Of a stretch of DNA of 64,000 nucleotides, positions 41,037-51,145 are shown one piece after another. The first letter of the stretch is position 1. Each line of letters opens with the position of its first letter. The position numbers and the translations under genes are program-made. Origin of the DNA: Symbiodinium natans (taxonomy: Eukaryota > Sar > Dinophyceae > Suessiales > Symbiodiniaceae); assembly GCA_905221605.1 (NCBI GenBank), contig CAJNDS010002730.1:217001-281000 (forward strand), written 5' to 3'. A model generated the notes under the pieces. The model saw nothing but the letters and a program-made list of their open reading frames with translations. It was not told the DNA's origin and ran no database searches.

Positions 41037-41152
41037 ACTATTTGCTGAAGAACCCCAAAATAGCCCCTACATTGCCCTTATGTAAACGGAAGAATGTGTC
41101 ATTGTGTTTTGTTTTTTTTTCTTTTGCGGGGAGGGGTTCTTAAGCAAATAGT
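41037..41152. mobile_element. MITE-like element, family P4
   Basis: ACTATTTGCTGAAGAACCCC ... GGGGTTCTTAAGCAAATAGT: 20-bp inverted ends with one difference. Confidence 0.75.
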
Positions 41153-41371
41153 GGCTGTAGGGCTTTTTTGTACCCTGGGCGCTAGACCCTGAAGCGCGAG
41201 AACCCGACACGGTGAAAGAGATGGTTTTTCTGGAGCATGGTGAATATGCGCTGGTCCCCTAAAGCTTATAGAGCCTAGAGCGCCACACCGAAGGGGGTTT
41301 TGGGATTAAGGGCTAAACCCCAACAAGACACCCGTCCAAAAGCTCTAGAATCAAGCCTGCTTTTTTGGGCT

Positions 41372-41487
41372 TGCTAGGTCTTTCAGTGGGCCCTTTTTCC
41401 CTTTTTGGGGCTTTGGGCTCCTCATAAAGCTACCTTGTACCAAAAAGGGAGACCTTATTATTCCTAGGTTATTGGGGATCCTAGCAC
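41372..41487. mobile_element. MITE-like element, family P5
   Basis: TGCTAGGTC ... GATCCTAGCA ends, with CCAAAAAGGGAGACC inside. Confidence 0.6.
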
Positions 41488-41499
41488 TTTCAACCCGGA

Positions 41500-41870
41500 G
41501 CCCTAAACCCTAAACCCTAAACCCTAAACCCTAAACCCTAAACCCTAAACCCTAAACCCTAAACCCTAAACCCTAAACCCTAAACCCTAAACCCTAAACC
41601 CTAAACCCTAAACCACACATCCCAACCGTCCTCAACGGCCCAAAAACCTGAAGCACTGTTTGCTGCACGATGGAGGTCCTGGGGCATCGAGGACCGAACG
41701 GGGGCCGCCTAGGGTTTAGGGTTTAGGGTTTAGGGTTTAGGGTTTAGGGTTTAGGGTTTAGGGTTTAGGGTTTAGGGTTGAGGGTTTAGGGTTTAGGGTT
41801 GAGGGTTGAGGGTTGAGGGTTTAGGGTTTAGGGTTTAGGGTTTTGCGTTGAGGGTTTAGGGTTTAGGGAA
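41500..41870. repeat. Opposed tracts
   Basis: (CCCTAAA)n 41500-41615 and (TTTAGGG)n 41711-41868 with TTGAGGG units. Smaller blocks occur at 42085-42150 and 42236-42284. Confidence 0.95.
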
Positions 41871-42284
41871 GCCTCTTTGTTGTGGTTCTTGTGTTGTTTG
41901 GGGGCCTGGGAAAACAGGGTTTTGGGGACTCGCCACGAGGCGGGCTCTGCAGCTTACTGTGTCCGCTGGGGCTGTAACCCTACCGGGAAACACCGGAAAC
42001 CCGTACCCGTACCTTAAGCTTGAGACCTTGGTTGCATGACTTCATACCCCGGAGAACGGTTGCTATTCAAGCTGCAACGTGCGGGGCTTAGGGTTTAGGG
42101 TTTAGGGTTTCGGGTTTCGGGTTTAGGGTCTAGGGTTTAGGGTTTAGGGTTCCATGACTTGCAACTCGAAAAAGCCCGCCAAGTGGCGAACAGACCTCTC
42201 ACGCGTCCTGTAGTCACTGTAGTCACTTTAGTCCTAAACCCTAAACCCTAAACCCTAAACCCTAAACCCTAAACCCTAAACCCC

Positions 42285-43783
42285 AAGCTGATCCTCCACA
42301 GAGAGGCCTGTGCAGACTGCGCGGGGGGGGTTACCATCGTATAATTGCAAAGGGACCCTAAGGGAATATGAGGAGTACGTATTCCGACCCCTCTATGATC
42401 CTACTTGGCACCCCACAGTCCAGGAAGCGCTCGCAGACAACGCCCTTACCCCAGAATAGGGCTCCGCCACAGCTTCAAGCTCATGGTTAGGACTTCGCTG
42501 TGTTTAGGCTGCCTCTGACTTTGTTCAACCATGTGCTGAAGTCTTTCCTAAACTACAGAGTGCACTGTAGCGCACGAATATCTCGCGAGGGTCTAGGGGC
42601 TTCAGGGATAAGAGTGCACTTCTGCTCATTGAAGCTTGAAAGAGCAGAGGCGGGCCCCTCGGTGACCAAAGAAGAGCCACAGGAGCCCATGCGAAGTCCT
42701 GCCACATGAGAGAGAGCAGAGGCTTGCTAGACCATCTTGCGAGGATACCGAAAACACGAGCACCGTGGAGGGGACCATTGATAGAATTGAAGATGTGAAG
42801 AGAGCTCAGTTTAATATTAGATGCAAAGACATGTAATGCATGCGCGATTTGATATTAAAGAGAGTGGACGAAACAGAAGACAGGAATGGTGCTTTCACGG
42901 GCGAACCTGGCAATGGTGGTTCTTTTTAGTTCGGTTATTCACTCACTGGTCCTACAGTATTATTATGGTTGACCCTGTGAATAGGATGACAGCGGTCTAG
43001 CTCCTGGAAGAGCCGCATGAATGAATATTAGAAGGCTTTTTCCAAGAACAAGATTGGTGAACCGCCTACAAGATATGGAAAAGACTGTACAACTTCAATA
43101 TTTAAAAGGTAAGGAGTGAATAGGGTATCTACCAGAAGTTAGGCATGTCTGGCGTATTTCTCCTCAGAGCGCGTTGTCCGCCCCAGCTGAAGCTCACAGA
43201 AGGACACAAGGCCACAAATCCCTGATTACTCTAAATCTGGAAACCTCTACCAAGAACCGTCATCCTCGCAGAACCTTCAGAGTCGGAAGAGTCCCTGGGC
43301 TCCATGTGTCGTGTCGATTGGTCTTTTTGACTGAGGCAGGGGCTCCGCACGTGTCCCCAGTGGAGAAGTCGAGAAGTTTAGGGTTTACACGGCTTATCAG
43401 GTTTTGCAGAGCGTAGAGAGTTGCAGTGACGGCTTAGGGTTTATAGGGTTTGGGGTTTAGGGTTTCGGGTTTAGGGTACCCTCTGCCTTCAGGTATTCTC
43501 GAAGGGTGGGTCAAGTTTTGCTCAGGTTCAATTCCGAGTTTCCCACAGACTTTCATGGTGTTGTGGGGGGAGGGAATGCCTTAAGGCCAGTAAATCACCA
43601 AAGCCGTGCGCCTTTGTACAACCTGTGAGTCGCACAAAAGCCGCATCCGAGTCTTGCGACTTTAGGGTTTTGGCTTTTGGGTTTAGAGTTTAGGGTTTAG
43701 GGGTTCAGGCCTTCGCCCCAAGGCCCTGGCATCGCGGAGATGTGTGCTCCCGGGGCGGAGAGGGACCATCCTTAGCCAAAACC
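42285..43783. other. AT-richer, mostly tract-free sequence
   Basis: Upstream of the viral remnant. 42720-43120 is AT-rich compared with its surroundings and has few open frames. It could be part of the same foreign insertion, but nothing was identified. Confidence 0.4.
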
Positions 43784-43868
43784 CTAAACCCTTAACACTA
43801 AACCCTAAACACTAAACCCTAAACCCTAAACCCTAAACCCTAAACCCTAAATCCTAAACCCTAAACCG
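43784..43868. repeat. Degenerate (CCCTAAA)n tract
   Basis: Upstream edge of the viral insertion region. A smaller TTTAGGG block lies at 43436-43478. Confidence 0.9.
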
Positions 43869-44030
43869 TGGCGTTCGGTGCTACCAGCATGCCAGCGGTA
43901 ACTTGGCGAGGCGAGAGCTGGACCTATGAGCGGTTATCAGAGTACTTGACCACCAAAATTCAGCAAGCTGGATCAGGCTACGGGCTCCTATAAAAGATGC
44001 CTCGCCACCAATCCGTACGTTGATTCAATC

Positions 44031-44846
44031 ATGGACGAACACACGAATACCTTCCTCCGCGAATTCGGGGCTCGACAAGGTGTCGACACAGCGCAGTTTT
44101 CTTCCCGCCTTTATCAAGCTGCATCTCTAGAAAGGTATGCAACTCGCCAACATGTGCCTCACGAGGCAATACCGGAGCATGAACTCCGAAGGCTTACGGA
44201 GGCTTTTCGCAGGACCTATGCTGCACGGTTTTCGGGTTATCTTCTCTGGCCTGTGAAGCGTGTCATCTCGAACCTGAACAAGCGAGTGTCTCCTGGTCCA
44301 TTCTTAGAAGGCACGCTCGTAAAAGGGTTGCGCCGCCCATTGCGGCGCATTCGAGACCTCAAGCGAATCGGTCTATTTGACGTGCTAGAAGAGTTGGCCA
44401 CCGATGATCTTGCTGAGGAAGAGCCTGAGCCAACGTGGGCAGGCACGTTTACGAAGAAGTACAAGGATTCACAAGACAAAATGCTTGCCAACCCACAAAA
44501 AGCACGAACTGTGGTGTATCAGGCGCTGCATCAACGCGTGAGTGATGGCGTGCTATTTCTCGGCCCAGACAAGGCGTCAAAGGCTTGCTGGCCTGATTCA
44601 TTCACTATGTCAGGCACGCCATTCATCACACAGGCACTTGAGGCCAAGCTTCAGTTCCGCGGCCCAAAGCGTGTGAAGTTTTCCTTTGATCAGACTGCCA
44701 TGGACTCTAGACTCACTGAAATGAATGCTAAGGCCCATGCGTACCTTCTGGCACCCGGCTATGAGAACGTCTCGCCAGAGGACGTGCCAAGGCTCGAGAA
44801 AGTCATTGAGACGAAACTCAAGCGCATGGGCGCAGGGTTCAACTAA
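44031..44846 (+). pseudogene. Endogenous RNA-virus RdRp, N-terminal part through motif A
   Basis: A 271-codon frame. It contains a basic stretch ANPQKARTVVYQ (residues 153-164), like motif F of viral RNA-dependent RNA polymerases, and FSFDQTAMDSR with D220 and D225 in the DxxxxD spacing of motif A. It stops at TAA 44844, and the next polymerase motifs continue in another frame, so the copy is broken. The frame stays open upstream to about 43950 without an ATG. This is typical of an endogenised positive-strand or dsRNA virus. The host is a protist, so a protist-infecting virus is the likely source, but the family is not identified. It is flanked by a telomeric tract at 43784-43868. Confidence 0.7.
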
Positions 44847-44847
44847 C

Positions 44848-45192
44848 GTGCACACGCTTGAAAGATACCCAAAAGTCACAGGCGGCATGACAGGCTCGAT
44901 GACTGTCACGGGCTTCAATGAGCCACAAAACGCATTGATGGTTGTCGACGCAATCTCGTCACTCACTGGTCTTTCGCCAGATGAAGTATTACAGGAGCTG
45001 ACGATTTTATGCGGTGGCGATGATGGCAATATTGGTGCGAACCTTGATCTTGACCCCAAGGACATTCTTGCTCGGATGGATGCGCGGTGGGGCGCAACTT
45101 CCAAGCTCTTGTGGCAGCGTGTCACGACCGAGCCTGACGCCTCATGGGATGGCGCCCAGCTGCTTGGGCATACCGTGAGGGATGCCTCATAA
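44848..45192 (+). pseudogene. Endogenous RNA-virus RdRp, motifs B to D
   Basis: Frame-shifted continuation of the preceding segment. It contains TGGMTGSMTVTG followed by NEPQN, matching motif B (Gly-rich with conserved Thr and Asn). Motif C, CGGDDGN, has its GDD at 45016-45024. RWGATSKLLW downstream could be motif D. Spacing A-B-C is normal for an RdRp once the frame change is allowed for. GDD together with a DxxxxD motif A distinguishes it from a reverse transcriptase, which would show xxDD in a different context. Confidence 0.7.
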
Positions 45193-45539
45193 TTCGAACA
45201 AGAATTAAATCGCCCTGGGGTCTCTCTCAACTCACCTTATGGACCAAAGCGTGCTGTGCTTTGCAACCTCGATCGTGGCGACGTGCGGCAAACGGTACAT
45301 TTCGGAAGGAATATACGCGAAAATCACCTTTCGATGGCATAGCGTACGTTGCAAAGTTCCAGTACTATCCTGAAAGACAAGAAGTCTGCATGGACACAGC
45401 CGCCCAGTTAGCACGGAAGATAATGCGCCAAAAAGGTGGAAAGCTGTTTCTCGAGCGCAACAGAATGCCGTTCCGAGAGAAAGTGCTCCGCGACTTTTAT
45501 TTGAAGGTCCCACGTGACCCGCCTGGGCCAGAAACTAAA
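45193..45539 (+). pseudogene. Probable C-terminal remains of the viral polymerase
   Basis: A third frame stays open from 45144 to 45596 and reads basic, protein-like sequence around GIAYVAKFQYYPERQEV and ARKIMRQKGG. It probably represents the thumb or C-terminal region after another frame change, but no diagnostic motif was seen. Confidence 0.35.
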
Positions 45540-46060
45540 CCATTGCTTTTCCACCTGGCGATACCGAGGTCCGTTCCCCCTCTTCACCCTCAGTAGACCC
45601 CCAGACCACACTGCATTTTTACACAGATGGTTCAGGCTCTCAAAAAAGTGTACAGCAAGCACACCAGCCGGATGGGGTTGGTGCCTTAAGGGAAGGCCCA
45701 AATTGGCTTGATGCATACGGGCCGGTGATTACCCAGTCCGACCACAACGCCTTCAGGGGAGCACAGGTGAGATCCAACAACACTGGAGAAGTGACGGCCA
45801 TCATAGAGGCCCTTCTCTACGCCCACCAGCAGGGATTTGAGAGTTTTATTATTCATTCCGACAGCAAGTGGGCCATCAACGTCATTACAGGTAGGTGGAG
45901 AGCCAAAGCGCACAAACCTCTCATCAACCTTGCTTCACGCTTGATCCGTCTTTTCACAAAGGCTTCATTGCAATGGGTTAAGGCACATGCGGGAAAAGAG
46001 TGAAATGACAAGAGCAGATAGGCTGGCAAAGTTAGGCAGGACACAACACGCCCGGGTAGG
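45540..46060 (+). pseudogene. Decayed RNase HI domain
   Basis: Open from about 45540. It shows HFYTDGSG (first Asp, codon 45626-45628), NTGEVTAIIEAL (Glu), IHSDSKWAINV (second Asp) and VKAHAGKE. The last block is damaged: TGA at 46001 sits where Gly of GND is expected, and one extra base after AATGACAAG shifts the ADRLAKLG continuation into the next frame. The full catalytic set is therefore recognisable but not encoded in one frame. It resembles RNase HI domains of cells and of retroelements. It follows the polymerase fragment by chance, by capture, or as part of a composite retroposed transcript. Confidence 0.75.
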
Positions 46061-46313
46061 TACGAACTGCAGCCCCAAAAGACACGACTCCCTTTCTGAC
46101 CACACCGCCAAATAGTGACGGCCACATTGCCGACTGTCTTAAAGTAGCTTACGAGAAAACTTTTCCAAAACCTGAAGTCAGACCCCGCAGGCCCTGGATC
46201 TCTGCTCCGACCCTTGAGAAGCTCGCCAGAGCCGCTTTGAATAGCTGCAACCCTCTCTGAGGGGCACCACGGCGCTTCAGAACTCCATCTCCCCATTGAC
46301 AGCCCAACCCTTA

Positions 46314-46423
46314 CCTTGGGGACCAAATGCACCCTAAAAGCGTTTATGGCTCACATGCCCCAATAGGAATTATAGTAGCATAGGGTATATGACCCCAATT
46401 TTTGGGTTAACTTTGTCCCAAGG
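46314..46423. mobile_element. MITE-like element, family P2
   Basis: CCTTGGGGACCAAATGCACC ... TTTGTCCCAAGG, core in the opposite orientation (AATAGGAATTATAGTAGCAT). It lies just after the RNase H remnant. Confidence 0.7.
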
Positions 46424-47082
46424 TACCCCACTCCACGGCACGAAAGCTTTTCCCAAGCCTCCGCAAAGTCAATTCGACCCAGAGCTTTCGACTACGCCGA
46501 GGCCCACCATCGAGGATGCGCGATCCTTGAAGGAGGTGGGCGTGCGTAAAAGGTTTTGGGTTTGGGCTCTGATGAAGGAGAGATGCGATTCGTGGATGAT
46601 CCTGGTTGGCCACTCAGGAAGTTTGCGGTTTTGGGTTTATGCCTCCTCTGGCTGAAGCTAGAAAGAGTTTGGGGCTTTGTGCCACTTGCAATCAGAAGAA
46701 AAGAGAAAGAGTTGAAAGCAAAAGAAAAACATGAAATTAACCAGAGTAATTAAGGAGAAGAAAAAGCATCATAGCAATAAACAGAGATGTTATGGGGGGG
46801 GCACCCTGCGCCTCGCGCATGAAATTTTGTCTTCATGCCAGTGCAGGAAACGGGCACAAAGAAGCTGGGGACTCTTCATTGCACGGTCGACTTGCTTTTT
46901 TTAAGCCTACAAGTCCGCCCCGTTGCTCTACAACCAGTCTGAGGTGCTCCTGCACTAGGGCGCTAGGTGTTCTTTAGGGCTTTCAGGATTTGGGCAGTTT
47001 TAAGTTCTCAGGTTTAGGCCCTCTGTAGGCACGCCGATGCAGAGCAGCACGATGGCGAAACAGCGCATGTAAGCCGTTTCAG
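46424..47082. other. No gene recognised
   Basis: Unique sequence with an A-rich stretch at 46695-46780; no domain or splice signal convincing enough. Confidence 0.5.
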
Positions 47083-47226
47083 ACACTCATCTTACCTCCG
47101 CTGGTCTGTTCGAACACGTAGCGAAGCTCTCAAGTCTGCAAGCATGGGCAGAAACATGTCGCTCCATGCTTGGGGAATGTGCTGACCTTGTGTCTTGTGC
47201 TGTCTTGGAGATTAGGCGTTTGGAGA
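47083..47226 (+). CDS. Coiled-coil gene, exon 1 seen
   Basis: Acceptor GCCGTTTCAG|AC. Reads helical sequence including THLTSAGLFEHVAKLSSL and ECADLVSCAVLEIRRLE. The end drawn is a GC donor (A|GCGAGC), which gives an Asn codon with the next exon; a GT donor at 47235 is the alternative. Confidence 0.5.
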
Positions 47227-47459
47227 GCGAGCAGGTTGCCCACGAAGTGTTTCCCTTCAGTCTCCTTCGTGGGCATCGACGCACGTTTGTAGGGCACCAG
47301 GGCAGCCGGGGCACACGTTTAGTCCTAAATCCTAGCCAAGAACGGCCTGTAATCCTGAATCCCAAGGCGCGTTCAATCTCGCACCTGTTACCGTTCCTTT
47401 ATGAAAAAGGACCCCTAAAACGGGACCCGAATTGAGAGAACTTCCCAAATATTCATCAG

Positions 47460-47509
47460 ACTGCCGCCGGAAGGCCCTCCATGCTGAGAACTCCCTTCTC
47501 GAGCGCGAG
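47460..47509 (+). CDS. Coiled-coil gene, next exon
   Basis: Acceptor ATTCATCAG|AC, GC donor GAG|GCCTGC. Reads CRRKALHAENSLLERE, a Leu/Ala/charged heptad-like pattern continuing RRLEN from the previous exon. Confidence 0.5.
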
Positions 47510-47698
47510 GCCTGCCTTCTTCTAGGCCGTTTAGGTTTTAGGGTGTTGGCTTAGGCTGTTGCATGCAATCGCTGCTTTGGACTTAAAAAATGTGTGTTAG
47601 CATCCCTTCGAATGTCAAATTTCTGGGGGGTATGGTAGTTACTTGATTCCAAACGCGCACAAGCTTCTGAGAAGAATCCGTGCCGGGGCTGCTCGCAG

Positions 47699-47725
47699 GT
47701 TGAACGCCAGCGTGCGGAAATCGAG
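47699..47725 (+). CDS. Coiled-coil gene, 27-nt microexon
   Basis: Acceptor GGCTGCTCGCAG|GTT, donor GAG|GTGTCA. Reads VERQRAEIE in phase 0, continuing the coiled coil. A TTTAGGG tract begins about 20 nt downstream. Confidence 0.45.
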
Positions 47726-48071
47726 GTGTCATGGCAGAATGTTTAGGGTTTAGGGTTTAGGGAAGAGGGGTTAGGGTTTAGGGCAGAATTTGGGGGCTTC
47801 AGGGTTCTGGGTCGTGGGGCTGGGTGTCTTTTTGGGGCCTTTCGAGAGTTTCTGCACTTGAAGAGTTTGGTCTAGGGGCTTCAGGGCTTTGGCATTCTGA
47901 AGACATCCCTGTTGGCTTTGGGCCTGGGATTGATAAGGTCTGTTTTTTTTTTTTTTTTTGGGGGGGGGGGCTTATTATAGCCTTCTGTTGTCCGCAGGCA
48001 TCCAAGCACCAGAGCTGCCAGTAGCCTTCCCCTAAGCCCTAAAGTGCCCTAAAGTAGGTCGCCACATGTCC

Positions 48072-48430
48072 TGAACCCTAAACCCTAAACCCTAAACCCT
48101 AAACCCTAAACCCTAAACCCTGAACCCTGAACCCTGAACCCTAAACCCTAAACCCTAAACCCTAAACCCTAAACCCTAAACCCTGACCCGGGGGGGAACC
48201 TTGGAGCCTTCGGTTGTTTGGTGGCCCTCTTGGCGTTCCCTTGGAGCTGAGAGCCGTAGGAGTTGAAGTCTCGACCACGGGCGCCGCAGACTCCACTGCT
48301 GCAGACTCCGGTGAAGCTTGGACAGCATTCTGGGGTTCTTAAGGGGGGTAGGGTTTAGGGTTTAGGGTTTAGGGTTTCGGGTTTAGGGTTTAGGGTTTAG
48401 GGTTCAGGGTTCAGGGTTTAGGGTTGGGGG
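48072..48430. repeat. Opposed tracts
   Basis: (CCCTAAA)n with CCCTGAA units at 48072-48185; TTTAGGG at 48350-48426, running into a poly-G stretch. Confidence 0.95.
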
Positions 48431-48644
48431 GGGGGGGGGGGGGGTGGGGGGGCCGGCTCATTGGGGGTAGGTACCTAGGGAACCTTAGGGAAGCTTAGGG
48501 AGGCTTGGGGAGTAGCGGGGAGTATCAGGCACGCTTGGATTACATACCCCCACTTGAACCCCTCCTCCCTTAAGAACCCTATAGCCTATAAACGCACCAC
48601 TGGATACCTGTGGCTTTGGAGCTGACGGCGGGTTTTTGCTTATA

Positions 48645-48789
48645 AGTGAACACTTGGGGATGTTCCCCCCTTCTACTAAGGGTTTAGGGTTTAGGGTTTA
48701 GGGTTGTCCTTAATAGGGACGATAGTACCCCCTATTCTCATCCCTATCAAGGACTGTTAGTAGAAGGGGGAACATCCCAAGTGAACACT
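48645..48789. mobile_element. Palindromic element interrupted by telomeric repeats
   Basis: Arms GTGAACACTTGGGGATGTTCCC... and its complement ending ...GGGAACATCCCAAGTGAACAC. The left arm contains about 26 bp of GGGTTTAGGG repeats (48680-48705) that are absent from the right arm. Confidence 0.75.
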
Positions 48790-48888
48790 CCCAAATCCTC
48801 TAGAACCTCCTGCCCAGCCGGAGATGCCTCACCTGCAAAACGATGCGTGCTGCGAATCCCTGTAGGCTCAGAGGCATTTTGGGGTCCC

Positions 48889-49168
48889 TAAACCCGAAAC
48901 CCTAAACCTTAAACCCGAAACCCGAAACCCTAAACCTAAAACCCTAAACCCTAAACCCTAAACCCTAAACCCTAAACCCTAAACCCTTTCGGGCGGTCAC
49001 ACCCGCAGTCGGAGGATGGAGCCGCGCACCATGGAGGAGCCCCGTACGCTGTCGGAGCCACGCACCGTGCACCGAGTAGGCCCCCACGAGGGTTTAGGGT
49101 TTAGGGTTTAGGGTTTAGGGTTTAGGGTTTAGGGTTTAGGGTTTAGGGTTTAGGGTTTAGGGTTTAGG
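48889..49168. repeat. Opposed tracts flanking the exon at 49015
   Basis: (CCCTAAA)n 48889-48987 and (TTTAGGG)n 49090-49168. Further small blocks occur at 49510-49570 and 49683-49770. Confidence 0.95.
49015..49075 (+). CDS. Candidate exon
   Basis: Acceptor TCGGAG|GAT, GT donor CCGA|GTAGGC, between two telomeric tracts. Two frames are open: one gives MEPRTMEEPRTLSEPRTVHR, a four-to-seven-residue repeat; the other DGAAHHGGAPYAVG. Frame undecided. Confidence 0.3.
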
Positions 49169-49398
49169 CTCGTCGTAGAGTTGTGGAGTTTTGAGCAACC
49201 CCAGAACTCTCAACCCTTAACCCTATGTGTATGCCCACCTAGAACAAGGAAAAAGATACCACCCAAACAGACCTCCACCGCCCGGAACTGGCAGGATACG
49301 CCAGCCCCAAAGCAGGGAACGCGCCTGCCCTAAGGGTAAGGGCCGCAGGCCTTGATCAACAGGACATGATCAACACCCTAAGCCCACTAGAAGTTTGG

Positions 49399-49512
49399 TG
49401 GTTTCCGAAATTAGGGGTACCTTCTTGGGGTACTGATTATAAGATATTATAAGGGGATTCCTACTTTTTGGGGGTCTAATTTAATATTAGGTGTCCCCTA
49501 TTTTCGTAAACT
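49399..49512. mobile_element. Palindromic element, family P8
   Basis: GTTTCCGAAATTAGGGGTAC ... GTCCCCTATTTTCGTAAAC around TATAAGATATTATAAGG. Confidence 0.65.
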
Positions 49513-49603
49513 AAACCCTGAACCCTGAACCCTGAACCCTAAACCCGAAACCCTAAACTCCACCCTAAACCCATTGAACAGAAGTTGAATCCTTCTGTTG
49601 CAG

Positions 49604-49675
49604 TTCCACCAGCCGCTCTGCTCGCAGCGCCCCGGCTTTCTACACCCGGGGCCGCTTGTTTGCCGGAAGGACAGG
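49604..49675 (+). CDS. Candidate exon
   Basis: A strong acceptor, CCTTCTGTTGCAG, precedes a segment open in all three frames, one reading SAPAFYTRGRLFAGRTGEE. A (CCCTAAA)n tract begins about 7 nt later. Frame and donor are uncertain. Confidence 0.35.
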
Positions 49676-49909
49676 GGAGGAGCCCTAAACCCTAAACCCT
49701 AAGGCCTAAACCCCAAACCCTAAAAACCCCAAACCCTAAACCCTAACACTCAAACCCAAAAACCCTAAAAGAAGAGCTTGGGGTTTCGGACTTTGGGGCT
49801 CCAAGGGCTTCACGTGTTCCGGGAGACTTTCCGGATTTTTCGTTCTGGGGCTGCTCGGGGGACTGGGGCCATTGGGTGCTTAGGGGTGTCGGGTGCCTTA
49901 GGGTCTAAG

Positions 49910-50155
49910 GGTAGTTGCATGGTCCCTTCATATGGCCCCTTACCCTCCTTAATCATGGTCCCTAATATATGGTCCCTTACCCTCCTTAAAGGGTTCTGAC
50001 GTATGGGCCCTTGGGTTGTGGAGGGTATATAGAGGGTGTTTAAAGGGCTCCTTAAAGGGTTCTGACGTATGGGCCCTGGGCCTGCAGAGGGTATATAAAG
50101 GGTGTTTAAGGGGTGCCCATTTAAGGGCCCATGCGAAAGGACCATGTAACTACCC
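49910..50155. mobile_element. Compound palindrome with internal direct repeats
   Basis: GTAGTTGCATGGTCCC at the left pairs with GGACCATGTAACTAC at the right. Inside, TTAAAGGGTTCTGACGTATG and GGGTATATA.AGGGTGTTTAA each occur twice. Confidence 0.6.
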
Positions 50156-50849
50156 TAAGATTGAAGTTTGAACCTGGTTAGAGAACTGGAGTCAAAGTTA
50201 GGACATGTGGACGTTGCAAGTCCCTGCGATTCGGGTTGTCGGGTGTGCCTGCGACGACTGCAGAGCCTTAGAGTACGCAGCAGGCTCCAACAAGTCAATT
50301 CAATCCGGCTGGGGTGAGACTCCACCTAGACTCTATATACTACATATATATATATACTATACACTACTATATGTATATGTATACTATTATGGCTCTAGTC
50401 CTGAACACCAACAATGAACAGGAAGTCTGTAAATAGAGTGCGGCTGAGGCTGGGCCAGCCTCAGCCACGCTCTCTGCCCCAACGCCGCCCAGGAGTCGCT
50501 TTGGGTTCCAAGCATAGGGGGTCCAGGTTAGAAAAGGTGGGTTGCACTTGATTGGGCCTTCCGCTTTTCCAACTAGTCAGTTTCGTGTGCAGCCCATTCT
50601 TCTTTGCTGAGCTTAGACCTTCTCCGACAGAGATTGATGGAGGGAAGGCTGGTCTTCTTATTCACCGGCGATTAGCATGTTCTGGCAAGAGAGTCGAACC
50701 CAGTAGGATTCGGGGTGTTGATGCAGTGCTGCAAGCCATGCCATGATGTCTCGTGAAGCGAGTTCTGGAACAAGGGGGAATGCCAAAGCCCTATCGTGAA
50801 TCCGAAGCCTCAGCAAGTCACGTGGAGGCCCTCAAAGCGTTGCCCTCAA
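50156..50849. other. No gene recognised
   Basis: Contains a TA-rich segment (50335-50385) and short open frames. Confidence 0.5.
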
Positions 50850-51145
50850 CCCTATAGACCCTATGAACCCTATAAACCCTATAAACCCTGAAATCCTAAA
50901 ACCCTAAAAAACCCTACACACCCTAAACCCCCTAAACACCCTAAACCCCCTAAACCCCCTGAACCCCCTAAACACCCCAAACCCCCTAAACCCCCTAAAC
51001 CCCCTAAACCCCTGAAACCCCCTAAACCCCCTAAACCCCCTAAACCCCCTAAACCCCCTAAACCCCCTAAACCCCCTAAACCCCCTAAACCCCCTAAACC
51101 CCCTAAACCCCCTACCCTAAACCCCAAACCCGCAACCCTAACCTG
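50850..51145. repeat. CCCCCTAAA (9-bp) variant tract
   Basis: A long homogeneous run of CCCCCTAAA units with ACACC variants at its left. G-rich degenerate telomeric words follow at 51210-51400. Confidence 0.95.

Noticed and set aside
44031-45192. LINE or LTR reverse transcriptase
   Set aside because: The motifs are DxxxxD and GGDD with a motif-B Asn, typical of RNA-dependent RNA polymerases; no reverse-transcriptase YxDD/FADD context.
50879-51127. Gly/Leu-rich protein on the minus strand
   Set aside because: Translation of the CCCCCTAAA tract complement.
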